64,000 bases of DNA, taken from contig OZ026606.1 of the NCBI GenBank assembly GCA_964020085.1, positions 17,575,806 to 17,639,805 on the forward strand, given 5' to 3'. The position numbers were made by a program, and so were the translations under genes. Under the pieces are notes generated by a model. The model was not told the DNA's origin. It worked only from the letters and a program-made list of their open reading frames with translations, and did not search any database. Positions 23,001 to 33,894 of the stretch are shown piece by piece; position 1 is the first letter of the stretch; each line of letters starts with the position of its first letter. The DNA is from Micromussa lordhowensis. Its lineage: Eukaryota; Cnidaria; Anthozoa; Scleractinia; Lobophylliidae.

Positions 23001-26000
23001 AGATATGAAGACATAGATGATCATCGCAGTTATATACACAACTTAAGCAGCTGTGAAATTAAGGCCTGAAAACAATTCAGGCCATAGATGAATCATCTAT
23101 GTCTTCATATCTTTCTTTGCAGTTCAAATATTATATATTCATGATCTTCAAAATACAGTTTTGTATTCATTTAGATTCTTCACTATCTACGGGTATATTA
23201 CAAACTCACAATGTGACCAGCTCCCAGTTGGCTTGATAGCTCAGTTGGTAGAGCACTGCACCAGTATCACAGAGGTCATGGGTTTGAATCCCGTTCAGGC
23301 CAGAATTTTTTTCAGGCTTTAATTTCACAGCTGCTTAAGTTAACTGCGACGATCATCTACATGTACAGTATGTCTTCATGTAATTGAATTGTGTAACATG
23401 GCCTTTAAGCAGAGTCAAATGCTGTAGTTACCTTTCCAGCTATCTGTCCTGACCTGGCCATCTGTATCAACATACCTTCCATCATTTTTGCTTTTTCAGG
23501 TTTTACTAATGCTATGCTGTTTACTACAAAGAAAAGAATAGAATCAGTAATTGACGCAATTCATAAATAGAATTCCTATCAAACTCTGTTTTATATCTTG
23601 TTAGCAGTGTATATCACTAAAGCACCGTAAAGTAAAGCAAAGTAAAGGAAGGTTTGTGTTAGGCCAGGAGCCCATACAGCCAGAGCTTATCAGAGTTCCT
23701 GTAGCATTAAGCTACCCCCATGATTAAATTGGCCAGTACATATTTATACACCCAGCAGAGAGGCACTGCCAGAGTTAGGTATTCTGGAGGGGAGGAGGGG
23801 GGGGGGGGAATACTTCCATACATTTCGGATAGGTTTGTGCCTACAAAGAGTCTTAAACCCTGACCTTATTTACGGTAACTCCTTTTTGCCATAAAAAAAT
23901 GACAAAATTGGCAGTATCACATGTTTTATTTATAATAACATCTCTACAAATATTTACAGCAGTAAAGAATGCAATATCTCATTTGAAAGGGTATAAACGT
24001 TTCTTTCTTTTTTTTCTTTTCTTTTCTTTCTAAACTTTTCTTTTCTTTTTTTTCTTCTTTAATTCTGAAAGATGAAACTTTCTTCCAAAAAAAAAAATGA
24101 CATAAATCAAAGGAACAAGGTGGCAAAAAAGCCACAAAATTTTGGAAAACCAAAATATGCTGTAACACCACTCTGCTGAGCGATTTGGAGGTAGAGAAAA
24201 AGGCGTTAACTTGGGATGAAACTTTTTTGACAAAATAGCTTTGCTTTCCTCATAGCATCAAAAATGGCATAAATGTTTGCCTTACATTTATTCCCAGTGC
24301 GGGAGTCATGCCGTCTGAAGAGGTGCAAAAAAAAAAAATTATGTGGAAATTTTTTTTGGGGGAAAATGCTGAAAAATGTGTTCATTTTGCAGAAAACCCA
24401 CTGAATTATACGAAAAATTTACGAAAATCGATAACGAAGTCTTTCCAATGTACCGAACAACAGTGAAATGAAAAGCACTTCAAAGTCTTACATACAGTTT
24501 AAGCTCTTTAATAAATGAACTTATTAAACATCATGCCCGCCAACTTTGACACATACTCGATCTGTTTCTAGTATTTGTTGACAGGCATTTCTTCATTTAA
24601 AACAGGTTTTCTGTGGAATTTTTGTGTTGTGTTCTTGGAACATCCGTAGTTAGTAATCAGGCATTATATTGGAAGAAGAAAAACTAGTTTCCAGGCCCTT
24701 TATTTAAAGTAGGTTGGAACACCTGGAGGTTAAAACTTCGTTATGAATGAAACGGCATGTTTTCTTTTCTGTTTTAGGAGAAAAACTACTTCAAAATAGC
24801 CAATCTCTTCCAAAGTTTTACTTCTAGGAATGATAGGCAGGTACTTTCTCATTATTATGAAACAATTTTTTTGTTTTATGCACTTAAGTTATAACTGAAT
24901 AGTCGACAAAGCTACGGAAGTCGTGTATGATACAACTTAATATTATGTGGTACCATTTTAGTCTTGTCTTCTGAATTTCATCCTGGTCAATCATGCTGAA
25001 ATTTCCCATATGAATAGACAAAAAAAATTGTCCTTGTAACAGAATCAACCATGTTCCTGGGCTCATATGAAGAAGCCCTTGCGTTTACATGTGGGCTAAA
25101 TGGAGTGCTATTAATAGCTAACTTCACATGTTCCCAGTGAGTGTAGAGTTTGGAACCATTCCTGCATTTAGTCACTCATTTTAAGACATATGTCTGCTAT
25201 CTGCCAACTGGAAGGCCTATATAATGAAAAACTGTGTCCAAGGTCTTGGACTTGAGGCCGCAGGTAGCATTTTCAAGTCCAAGGTCACAATTTTTCATTA
25301 TACTGACTGACCCTAAGCCAGTGAATAACTTCTTTATTTTTTCCTGTCCCTCAAATCAGTTTCATTTTCCACACACACATTGTGCGCATTACTGTGACAG
25401 ATAGGAAAATCTATTAAGAACCAATCAGATTAAAGGATTCGTTACCATCCCTTCTTAGAAAAAAATAAATACACGTATCAACATTTAACTCACATCTTGC
25501 TCTGGCTCCCTGCTCTAAAATTTGTGACAGCATACTGTTTCTCATTTCAGCCTCCCTGAAGACATACGAATGTGGGAGATCAACGTTAATTAAGTACGAG
25601 TTTTTAGTTACACTGACACATATTTTTTCCCTGTTGACAAACTTTACTTTACTCACAAAGGCTGTCCTTCACATTCAATGTTTATGTGCAACAGTGTTGT
25701 TAATCTCACTAATAAGATGAAATATTCGCTAACATATTGACAATAAATCCTTGTAACTACAGATCGGTGAAAAATATCAGAGAAAATATTTCACTTTTTA
25801 ATTTAACGATCGTGCTATAAAGAGTAGATTATCTACTCGATCAACGAACCTTTGCATAGCCTCTTGTTGTTGTTGCATTTGCGCTGCATTTTGACCCTGA
25901 ATTTCAAAAAAGAGTGAATTAAACAAACGCTTAAGAGGAAGGCTAATATTACAAAAGAGCATACCCCATATTGAGTCTGCAATTCCTCCATACGCTTCGC

Positions 26001-26030
26001 TCGAATCGCTGCCAACTCTTCGTCCTCCAT
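20045..26030 (-). CDS. PDCD5: Programmed cell death protein 5 (PDCD5)
   Basis: PDCD5 is a small, conserved three-helix-bundle protein of the double-stranded-DNA-binding/TFAR19 family, found from archaea to animals and implicated in apoptosis and chaperonin (CCT) regulation. Six exons on the minus strand: 26030-25965, 25896-25850, 25555-25494, 23523-23432, 22396-22325, 20092-20045. They join in phase to 387 nt, giving 128 residues plus TAG; human PDCD5 has 125. Visible landmarks are the N-terminal MEDEELAAIRAKRMEELQ helix, REAEMRNSMLSQILEQGARAR, IALVKPEKAK, QMARSGQIAGKLSE, KKTTVKFNRK and an acidic C-terminus ending in five aspartates. The start at 26030 fits the family. An in-frame ATG 13 codons upstream (26069) could add a short extension, but is more likely 5' UTR. 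Introns carry SINEs and MITEs. Confidence 0.97.
20406..20477 (+). repeat. tRNA-derived SINE head, copy 1
   Basis: GGCTTGATAGCTCAGTT (20406 on) resembles a tRNA 5' half with an A box, and TTTGAATCCCGATC fits a B box. The same 17 bp preceding block (ACCAGCTCCCAGTTGGC) occurs before the copy at 23230. The D-arm of this copy is damaged (TTCATAGCTC), so it is a decayed SINE, not a tRNA gene. It lies in the last PDCD5 intron. Confidence 0.65.
21600..21761. mobile_element. Degraded relative of the 2286-2458 MITE
   Basis: The right arm GGGTATGAATATTTTCTGGA (about 21740) matches the right terminus of the MITE at 2286-2458 with one change. The interior has similar AAATTCCATAGGG words. The left terminus is too degraded to place exactly. 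It is in a PDCD5 intron. Confidence 0.45.
22123..22285. mobile_element. Full-length hairpin MITE
   Basis: The element is almost entirely one inverted repeat. ATGTTGTAGGTCAAAATGAA at 22123-22142 pairs with its complement ending at 22285, the inner parts AGGTTAAAATG/CATTTTAACCT also pair, and so do CTAACCCTAATTATTCA and TGAATAATTAGGGTTA. It is about 163 bp, non-coding, inside a PDCD5 intron. Confidence 0.8.
22960..23400. repeat. tRNA-derived SINE cluster with a fold-back arrangement
   Basis: A good tRNA-like head lies at 23230-23301. GGCTTGA/TCAGGCC form an acceptor stem, GCTC/GAGC a D-arm, and TAGCTCAGTTGG and GGTTTGAATCC fit the A and B boxes. The SINE body follows (TTAATTTCACAGCTGCTTAAGT, then CGATCATCTACATG). 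The same body occurs inverted at about 22975-23083 and partly again in direct orientation at 23088-23150, so copies are nested or folded back. It lies in a PDCD5 intron; the anticodon arm is abnormal, arguing against a functional tRNA. Confidence 0.7.
23669..23776 (+). repeat. Dispersed repeat, decayed copy
   Basis: A PDCD5-intron stretch with AGAGCTTATC, TACCCCCATGATTAAATTGGCC, TATTTATACACCC and AGAGAGGCACTG follows the order of the 5814-6062 and 55489-55749 repeats, with an internal deletion and many substitutions. It is followed by a G-run at 23797-23808. Confidence 0.55.
25213..25305. mobile_element. Small fold-back element in a PDCD5 intron
   Basis: TATAATGAAAAACTGTGTCC (about 25217) and its near complement GACCTTGGACTT...TTTTTCATTATA (to about 25303) form arms around a short GAGGCCGCAGGTAGC centre. 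CCAAGGTC occurs in both arms. It is non-coding and under 100 bp. Confidence 0.6.
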
Positions 26031-26069
26031 TTTGATTAGACGTGAGTTATTAGTGACCACGCCTTCCAT

Positions 26070-29000
26070 TTACTGCAGAGTAACCTGGCCTGTCTGCTGT
26101 ACTCATCTCTCTGGCGAGGCGCGCTCTCCAATGGCTTTTTCGCGCGCTTAGTCAAGACACGCTCGTGCGGTCCAAAGGGAGATGAAAAATGTGCTTGTAT
26201 AAATAGAAACTAACGCCTAGGGAATTAAAGTGTTCTCTAAAGTAAGCAAGTAGTGAAAGTAGTGTTAGTATTGTAAGTAATGTGCGTATTTGTATTGTAA
26301 ATATTAGTCTGTGACAATTAATTTAATAAAAAAAAGTAACAAAAAAAGTAATACTTGGCCTCTTATGTAAATTAGAGTGCAATGAAACAATGCACTGATG
26401 TGATACTTAACAAAAACATATTTTAAACTGCCTTGTCGTGCGCGGGAAATTCACGCATTCGATAATGAATTCAAAATTTAACGACGCAATGTTTTTCAGT
26501 TTGTTCATGCGCACGTTAGACAACTTTCATTTTCAAATTTCTCAACCGAATTTAGCTCAGTTTGAGCTGTGTTCACTTCGCGTTGTGTTTGCCGACTTAA
26601 ACTACTGTGAACGAACGCTTTAAAGGGATACAGGGAATCTGGTTTAGACTGAGCAAGATCTTCGCTTTCAAGAACAAGTTTCTTGAAATTCATCCACTCT
26701 GCCATTATACTGCCGGAAACCGTGGTTGACAACATGGCGGCGTTTCTTCGATCGGCTTGATTCACGCATTGCTGAACCCTGTAATTGTCACGACTGAAAC
26801 CATTTCAGAACTGTCCTGCACAAATCGACAACCGATCTTGAAACCAGACCAAGGTGCTGAACGCTGATCCATATCCACTCGTCTCAATTTCTTCACCTGC
26901 GAGTCACTTGGATAGAGCCGGGGCAACATATGCATGGGTTGTTGAATTATGCGGACTAAGAGAGGCAGGGCAATGGAAAACGCCTATATTGAGGTAACTG
27001 AAAGTTTTTCATTCTAGATAATCAGCAAATTTATTGAACTTTATTCTAGTAGCACAATGTCTGGGCATTTTGCTAGTCATATGGTGTTTTAAAAGGCTAA
27101 ACATTCTCAAGAGAAGCAACTCTCAGTCACTTTAGGGCTCGACAACAATTCAAAATGCCGGCAAAAATTCGATCTTTAATTTTCCTAGAAAAACCTACGA
27201 GACCACATACAAGACAATGAAAACAGTGATCTGTTATGTAAGAATGCTTGAGATAAAAATCGAGGACATGGAAAGCAGTTACTTTTATCCGAGGAGATGA
27301 CATTCCGACTTTTACCCGGCTTGCACTCTTTGTAAATGAAGTGCCTCTTTCATAAAACTAGTAATAGTTCTCACTACATCTGCCCCCGCCTTGGATATCA
27401 CGTTTATTATGTAATGAACTGTACAACTTTTATTACAAAATACGTCTCCGCAGAATCGTTGAAATAACAGGCTAATCTGACCTTTTACTCTCGTTGTAAC
27501 CCTTAAATCACACAAAATGAACAAAAATCTCTGTTATTTCAAGTAAGTGATGATAGATTTAAAACGTTATTCGTACTCTTCGAGCTCGTGTCAGAGCGAA
27601 CCAACGCGACTACACTCGTGCAAGTGGCTACAAGAATTATCTAATAATCCTTGAAACGACACCGTTTATAAATTCCTTTACTATCTTCTGATCCTTGAGA
27701 TAACAAAAGGAAACTAAACTCAGTTACTTCGGATACAATTTGTTGTTGTTTCTTTGAGTGGGTTTTGAGTTTTGATTTGTGATCCTGATCTGTTTACTTT
27801 ATACGTGTGGTGTTTGGATCGAGTCTGTCGATCCCGTTGCCGATTTGTGTCTAACAAATCAAGTTCTGTACGGAACAATTCTATCCAGTACTGCTGAATA
27901 ACAACTTATCGCGCACGTACGCGATACCCCTCCTCGTCCTGAATTACCCAGAGTTGCCTTGCGAACTTACCGGGACCGCCGTGCGCGCCTAGTTTCTTCA
28001 AATCGGGCTCGATTCGCACACTACAGATACTACACCAATATTTCACATTCTTTATACGCGGGGGGTCCTATTAATGCCTCCTCGGGTTTTGGCCTCTGGG
28101 CCAAAACCCTGCGGGGGCAATAATTCCTTTTGATAAGCCACGGGCGATCGAAGACCAGACATTTAAATCGTTTAACGCTTGTTTTCCGTTGTAAGATGTT
28201 AATTTAACCGTAAATTATATATTTTCTCTAGATCAATCCTTTGAATACTGGTTCCTCTCACTCCGGTACATCACATATCTGTGCCGCAACAGACCAGAAC
28301 ATACGTGCACTTGAATGTGGTCAGTATGGATCCACGCCATGGAAAGCTGATTTCTGCCGGAGAAATATCTTGAAGAGATGAAGAATGTAGCAAAACAGAA
28401 AGTGTGAGAAAAATCAAGTGGGATGGCAAGGGGAAAAGTCTTTGTTCGGAGAACAACCTGGCTGTGAAAGGTTCTGGTAACGTTAAGATGAGTAAATAAG
28501 GACATCAGCATCGACTTGTTTCTTAGAAAAATCCGAGATCAGCGCCAAAACAAGCTTATAAAACGTCCATTTTGAAATCGAAATGATAGCAGACAATCGT
28601 GCATTCCTAAGCTGGGTGGAGAGTTTCGCGCGCTCCTCTTAGTGCTTGTTTTACTTTCACGTCCAGAGGTGTGGTTGCAGTCGAGAAGTCGACTAGGCAT
28701 TCCGTGCCGTGCAAGTTGGAAACCTATCCTATTGGACACAGCACGCAGGTATCGTGAGTACCATGTGACAATCCACTGGAAACATGAGTCTGGATGGAGT
28801 GTCGGAATAGGGTGGTTGATTTCTGATCGGGCCTGTACTCTCCTCAGCGCTTCTGGCTCACATAACCCCCCGAGGACTGTGTCTGTATTCAAGCATGGGT
28901 GCAGGTTGTCGTTCTATTTTCTGCAATCAAAATTATAGAAAAGGAAATAAACACTTGATCTGGATTTTTCGAGAACTAGTTTTACTTCTGAATAGCTTGG

Positions 29001-29778
29001 AGGAAGGAAGAACTGTGGATAGATTATCGATTATGACCGACCAGGAATTGCATTGAATGTCTGTTTCTTGTGTTCTTGGCCACAGAAATAATATTCTGTT
29101 TCTTTTTTTGCCTCGAGAATCACAAAGAATCATGTGATCCATGCCATGGAATAAGACTGTTCTGGAGTCTTTCGTGCGTCAAAGTAACCATAATTATTTT
29201 CTTTTGTAATACAGGAGAGCTTATTGACATGTTATGAATTTCATGAGACAGGAACTTGAAGTTGCCGAGCTTTGACGTTCTCTGTGACGAAGCCCAAGTG
29301 ATGTTCTGGCCTCAACAAAGGAAGAACTTGGCTGATATCCACCTAACTCGACCTCACCTTTGGTCAATAATTGATATATTTTGCTATGTAAAACAATGTG
29401 AAGTATGTATTACTGTATGTAGGGTTATGCACGACTTTGTAAAGTTTTAAATGACAATGTAAAGTTACTGTGTGTATAGTATGGAAATAGTCGAGCTTAA
29501 AATTTTACAATTATGGTTATGGTTATGTAGGTTTCTATAGGACCTGATGTTACAATCAGGAACTGAAGTAGAGCTATAGGTCTAAATCAGGTTAATGATA
29601 TGTTGTGTATTGTTATATAGGACTGTAGATGCAAACGTATGGCTACGTGTAAAGCAATTCAAGGGGGGTACGGTCTTAGAATGTGTACTATTTTGTACTG
29701 AACGTTTGAATGGACTTAGAAGATGCTTTTTCCAGGCTTTACCGAAACGTTGTTTTAAACGTTCGGATCCTACGAATG
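26070..29778. other. Gene-poor region upstream of PDCD5
   Basis: The first few hundred bases should contain the PDCD5 promoter; no TATA box was identified. No other gene is recognised. A minus-strand frame at 26765-26505 has an ATG in fair context (an internal one followed by AEWMNFKKLVLES) and might be a first exon, but no partner exon was found. The frames at 28539-28938 show no known motif. A perfect short hairpin GGTTTTGGCC/GGCCAAAACC lies at about 28094-28119. Confidence 0.45.
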
Positions 29779-29950
29779 GGGTCTAAACACATTATGGGAC
29801 TGGGCAAGAAGACAGGAACTTGCTTAATACCATTCGGTGTTCCAGACGTCTTCTAAGAAATTAGGCAAAAGAAAACAAAAGCCTTCGTCTAAACGCATTA
29901 TGGGACTGGGCACCAATACAGGAACTTGCTTAATATCATTTATCTTCGGT
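29779..29950 (+). repeat. Two-copy direct repeat next to the minisatellite
   Basis: CTAAACACATTATGGGACTG at about 29782 and CTAAACGCATTATGGGACTG at about 29890 begin two copies of a block of about 60 bp, each continuing to AGGAACTTGCTTAATA. The spacing is about 108 bp. The second copy runs directly into the degenerate array that follows. Confidence 0.8.
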
Positions 29951-30665
29951 GACCTCGAATATCTTCGGAAATCCCTCGAATTCTGCCGTTCGCGCATTGC
30001 CGAACAAGGCCAGGGAACAAGACAATCTTCGAAAACAGTATGACTACTCGGCAAATCGGAACACTGTCGAACAAGACAGTCGTTCGGTAATCAGACTAAC
30101 TCGGCAAGTCGTGCATAGTCCAACGAGACAATCTTCGGAAATGCGACTAATTCGGCAATTTGTGCACAGTCAGACCAGACTACTTTCACTGATCTTCGGA
30201 AATCCAACAATTGGGGCAAGTCGAGCACTGTTGAGCTGAATCAATCTTCGGAAGTGCGACTAATTCGGTAAATCGAGCATTATCGAAGAAGTTCGGAAAT
30301 GCAGTCAACTCGGCAAATCGAGCACTTTCGAACAAGATAATCTTCGAAATTTAGACCAATATGGCTAATCAGGGACCCATCCTGGGCAAAATTGAGCGCT
30401 GTCGAACAAACCAATCGATCTTCGGAAATCCGACTTATTCGAGAAATTGAACACTGTCGAAGAAGGTTGTCTTCGGAAATCCGACTAATTCGGCAAATCG
30501 AGCACTGTGGAGCAAAATGTCGGAAATCCGACGTCATTAATTCGGCAAGTTGACCACTGTCGAAAAAGAATCGAAGTGCGAAAGTTCGACTTATTTGGGG
30601 GAAATCGAACACTGTCAAGCAAGACAATCTTCGGAAACCCCACAAATGCCGCGGTGAATCAAGCA
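29925..30665. repeat. Degenerate minisatellite, unit about 50-60 bp
   Basis: Roughly a dozen imperfect units share the words TCTTCGGAAATCCGACTAAT, TTCGGCAAATCGAGCACTGT and CGAACAAGACAA in that order. Unit length varies because of small indels. Both strands contain open frames through it (for example 30666-30280 minus, with a repeated CSICRISRISED-like peptide), but these follow from the repeat composition and are not supported as genes. Confidence 0.85.
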
Positions 30666-31479
30666 ATGTCCCCCTTCTCTTCGTGTTCTTTTTGCAACTT
30701 ATGCGCGCTTAGACAACAAAAAATAAAGAACAAGCTGTTCCGTTAAATCTATTTATCAATCCTTAGAAATAAGACTGGGCTTCTGTTGAAACTGGGATGG
30801 AACGGGACTGCCCCTTCGAACAACTTTCTTTTTTTAACTGTATAGAGAACTGTTGCGGAAATTAATAATTCTACTAAACGTTCAACTTGACGTTATTTTG
30901 GGGAGACCGAGAGTTCAAAAGTTTTGTGGCAGAGTCGGTGAAATCTCAGGGAGTATGCATTCTTGTTGAGTAGGATGAGGGTAAACTGAAAGGCTTGAAA
31001 AGAGTGAATAGTTAACCTTTGTTGTCAGCTCTCACGCGAACTTACGTACAGAGAAGACAGAGAAAACCACTACCTTTATGTCCAGCAAAACATAGCGCTT
31101 AATAACTCGTACCCACACATTTTTTTGAAAATAAGTTCTATTGAGCAGCACACAGCAACAGAAGATTACCCTGCAGGCAATGGCTAAAATCATATGTAAC
31201 GTGCAATGTTTAATTTTCACGGGGCACACTGATTTAACGTTTAAAAGGGGTAAGTCCTACGGTAAAGATAAGTCAATCTGTTGACCTTCGCGACAGCTTT
31301 CTCAGGCCGCCATTTTTAGTTCAGTCTTACACGACCTTTCACAGCGAACTTACAGCGAAAGCTGCTGCTATCCACATAACTCTTGCCTACCGAGTGAAAC
31401 GCGAGCCCTGTATGAAGACTGATCGGGGGGGTTGGGGGGTGGTTGCGTTTAAACCTTTGCAGTATATAAAATGTGTGAA

Positions 31480-31800
31480 TGTGTGGCGTCACTCTTTATA
31501 CTGGCGCACCGCGCTTAAATTCCCGCGCTTTTGTCACGTGATCTTGACATTGAGCGGTAACTTCGCTGCATTCGTTGCTAGCGGATTTTCCTGCCATTCC
31601 TCCCTCCGAGTTCTTACTCGGGCGCGAGCTAGTGGTTCTCATCACAATTCTTGTGAGTCCGACCATCCTTATTGGCACCTGCATTGCCTGTGGTACTGTA
31701 CCAGAACTCTCCTGGTTCTTACTATTTTGTGCTGTAGAGTCATTATCCATTTTTCATTCACGTCGTGTTGACAGTGGCGCCTCGAGTACGAGGTCAGCTT
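31480..31800 (+). mobile_element. Possible solo/partial LTR with primer-binding-site-like sequence
   Basis: A TATA-like GTATATAAAA (about 31461) precedes a stretch ending GTCGTGTTGACA, followed at once by GTGGCGCCTCGAGTACGAGG (about 31775). The TGGCGCC after a CA end is where an LTR retrotransposon would carry a tRNA primer-binding site. No gag/pol coding and no second LTR were found in the window, so this is a weak call. Confidence 0.25.
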
Positions 31801-32683
31801 CTCGCTGTGAGAATCGGCGAATTTCACAGCAGTAATAATATCGCATTTCCCTCAACAAGAGACTTAAGTGCTTCTGCGAAGCAGTTGCGCTTTGTGACAG
31901 CCTTGTACAGACGACAAGTCGTAAAAAGAAAGGAAAACTCCACGATTTTTCATGAGCTGTCACAAACGCTACCTTGAAGTGCGTCCAACGTATCGCATTG
32001 TAGTGCGCATGCGCAGTGCAATCTGACTCGATCCCTCAAGCAGATAACGTAGAAGAGGTTATACCGCATCTTACTTTTTAAATACAGTTGCAATATCAGC
32101 AAGGACAAGCTATTATTTATGTAAATCATGCTTTGTGCAAAGATGGAAGCTTGAAAATTGTCATCGCTTCTACCAACAAAGATTCAAAACAAAAATCAAA
32201 ACAACTATTATGAAGCTTACTTATGAAACTACCGCTAAAGTTGTGCGTTAATATTATTACACTTAGACCTCGGCAGTTTGACTCGTTTCTATAAAATTCA
32301 AATTTCGTCTCTCGCATCCGTTTGTGTTTCAAAATTTTATCAGTTTGGACTTCTCTTGTTTTCGTATCGTTGCCCAGGGACCGTTTCTCCAACATAAGAA
32401 TAAATTTGCGGCGTGATTGTGATCATTGGTGGAAAGCCGTTAGTCGCTGACACAGTTTTATCCACTTTTTTTTACTTAAGTTTTTTTTTTCTGATTTAGC
32501 TAGTAGCTAACATCCAGACTTTAAATCAATCACCCTAAGACTGAAACCCTTTAAAAATCGCTAAACGAGAGAGGTAAATCCACTCTAGCAGACCTGCTTT
32601 GCAATATACGAGGAAATTAAAGCACTTGTCCGGTCCTGCGGTATCTTTGAGAGTGCTACATATCGGAGCAGGGATTCCGCAGT

Positions 32684-32735
32684 GGCGAAGTGGTGAGAGC
32701 GCTCGCCTCCAACTAAATGCAATATCAACACAATT
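32684..32735 (+). repeat. Truncated tRNA-derived SINE head
   Basis: CCGCAGTGGCGAAGTGGTGA followed by GAGCGCTCGCCTCC resembles the 5' half of a tRNA-like SINE, with A-box-like TGGCGAAGTGG and a D-arm stem. No B box follows, so the copy is truncated. Confidence 0.45.
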
Positions 32736-33722
32736 CGACCTGGATAAAGGACCCGTATGAAAACCAGCTAAGGCTTATATGGCTTCTCCTCCGAATATTA
32801 AAATTTCTTTCAGTTTATTTATGTATCAGTTTAACAGTATGTGTACGTTTGATGTTTTTAGAAACGTATAAAACAAAGTAGGGGGAAAGTTAGCCATCTA
32901 TCCTACGAGCTGGTATTCATTCCCTATATTAATAATGTATTTTAATTTGCGGCGGTATTTTCCTGAGCGTTAAACAATTAAACCATATTTACTCCGGAAA
33001 GCGTCGCGTGACAATCACAAAAAAACAACAACAACATCGTCGCCGTGTCCTTTCCGATCGAAAACAACTGAGTAGCTGCATACATCGGGCGAGGTGCGGG
33101 AGTCTTAGAAAAGGGCAGCCCTACTAGAGCTCAAGCGAATAGGCATTGTGTTGTATCTAGCAGAATACGGCCCTTATGCGAGGGTGGTGTTTTATGGGTG
33201 TTCACGTGCAGCTTTTATTCGGGAGGGGGGGGGGGGGGGAGGTTTTTCTGGATTATTCTGGTGTCAGTTTCTTAAAAACTCTGAGCCTAACTGTTTAACT
33301 CCTTTAACATGTTACATAATTACTTTATCTTCGGCATGGATTCTGCGCCGCTTTAATTTCCGGTGGATATCAGCGTATGTGCATTGAGAGAGGAGGGATT
33401 TTAACTGATGAGAGGAACATGAGGAAAGCGTTAAATCGAGGAGTCATCTGGGTATTCCAGGTGTATTATACGTACACGATGACCGGCACGAGCTGAAGGC
33501 TAAAGATGTTCACGCAGTAGCGAAACTGATAAAAACAGGGGGCTAAATTAATTTCATTGAACTTACCTGAGGTCAATATTGTGGAAGATATTATCCCTCC
33601 GGCTCTTTTTCACGAAACGCAGAGGAAAGCGAGGTCCATATCATATGAACTTTTAAAAACAAAGAAAGTGTGACCAATATTCTCCAACAGATTGCTGCTC
33701 CTTTCAATAATAACTCAACCGA

Positions 33723-33894
33723 TAAATGCGTTTTTCGGTACCGTCAATGAAATGTTCGGCGGCTCCTCCCAGCTTCCGACTATGTTGTCTGAACTATGCT
33801 CAACGATTTGATTTGATTACCGCGCGCTCGGCAGTTGTCGGAAGCTAGGAGGAGCCGCCGATCATTTGATTGACCTTAGCGAAAAACGCATTTA
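33723..33894. mobile_element. MITE with about 57 bp terminal inverted repeats
   Basis: TAAATGCGTTTTTCGGTACC at 33723 is mirrored by CGAAAAACGCATTTA ending at 33894. The arms continue through TCAATGAAAT/ATTTGATTGA, GGCGGCTCCTCC/GGAGGAGCCGCC and AGCTTCCGAC/GTCGGAAGCT. The centre of about 60 bp is unpaired. TA at both ends may be the target duplication. Confidence 0.8.

Noticed and set aside
23230..23301. Possible tRNA gene
   Set aside because: The acceptor stem, D-arm and box motifs fit, but the anticodon arm is abnormal and the same head with flanking sequence occurs at 20406, so it is a SINE.
28642..28938. 98- and 117-codon overlapping frames
   Set aside because: Composition is unremarkable and no family was recognised; they could be repeat-derived.
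30280..30666. 128-codon minus-strand frame with repeating Cys-Ser-Ile-Cys-Arg peptides
   Set aside because: It is explained by translation through the degenerate minisatellite; unit lengths shift the frame and no start context or splice partner is visible.
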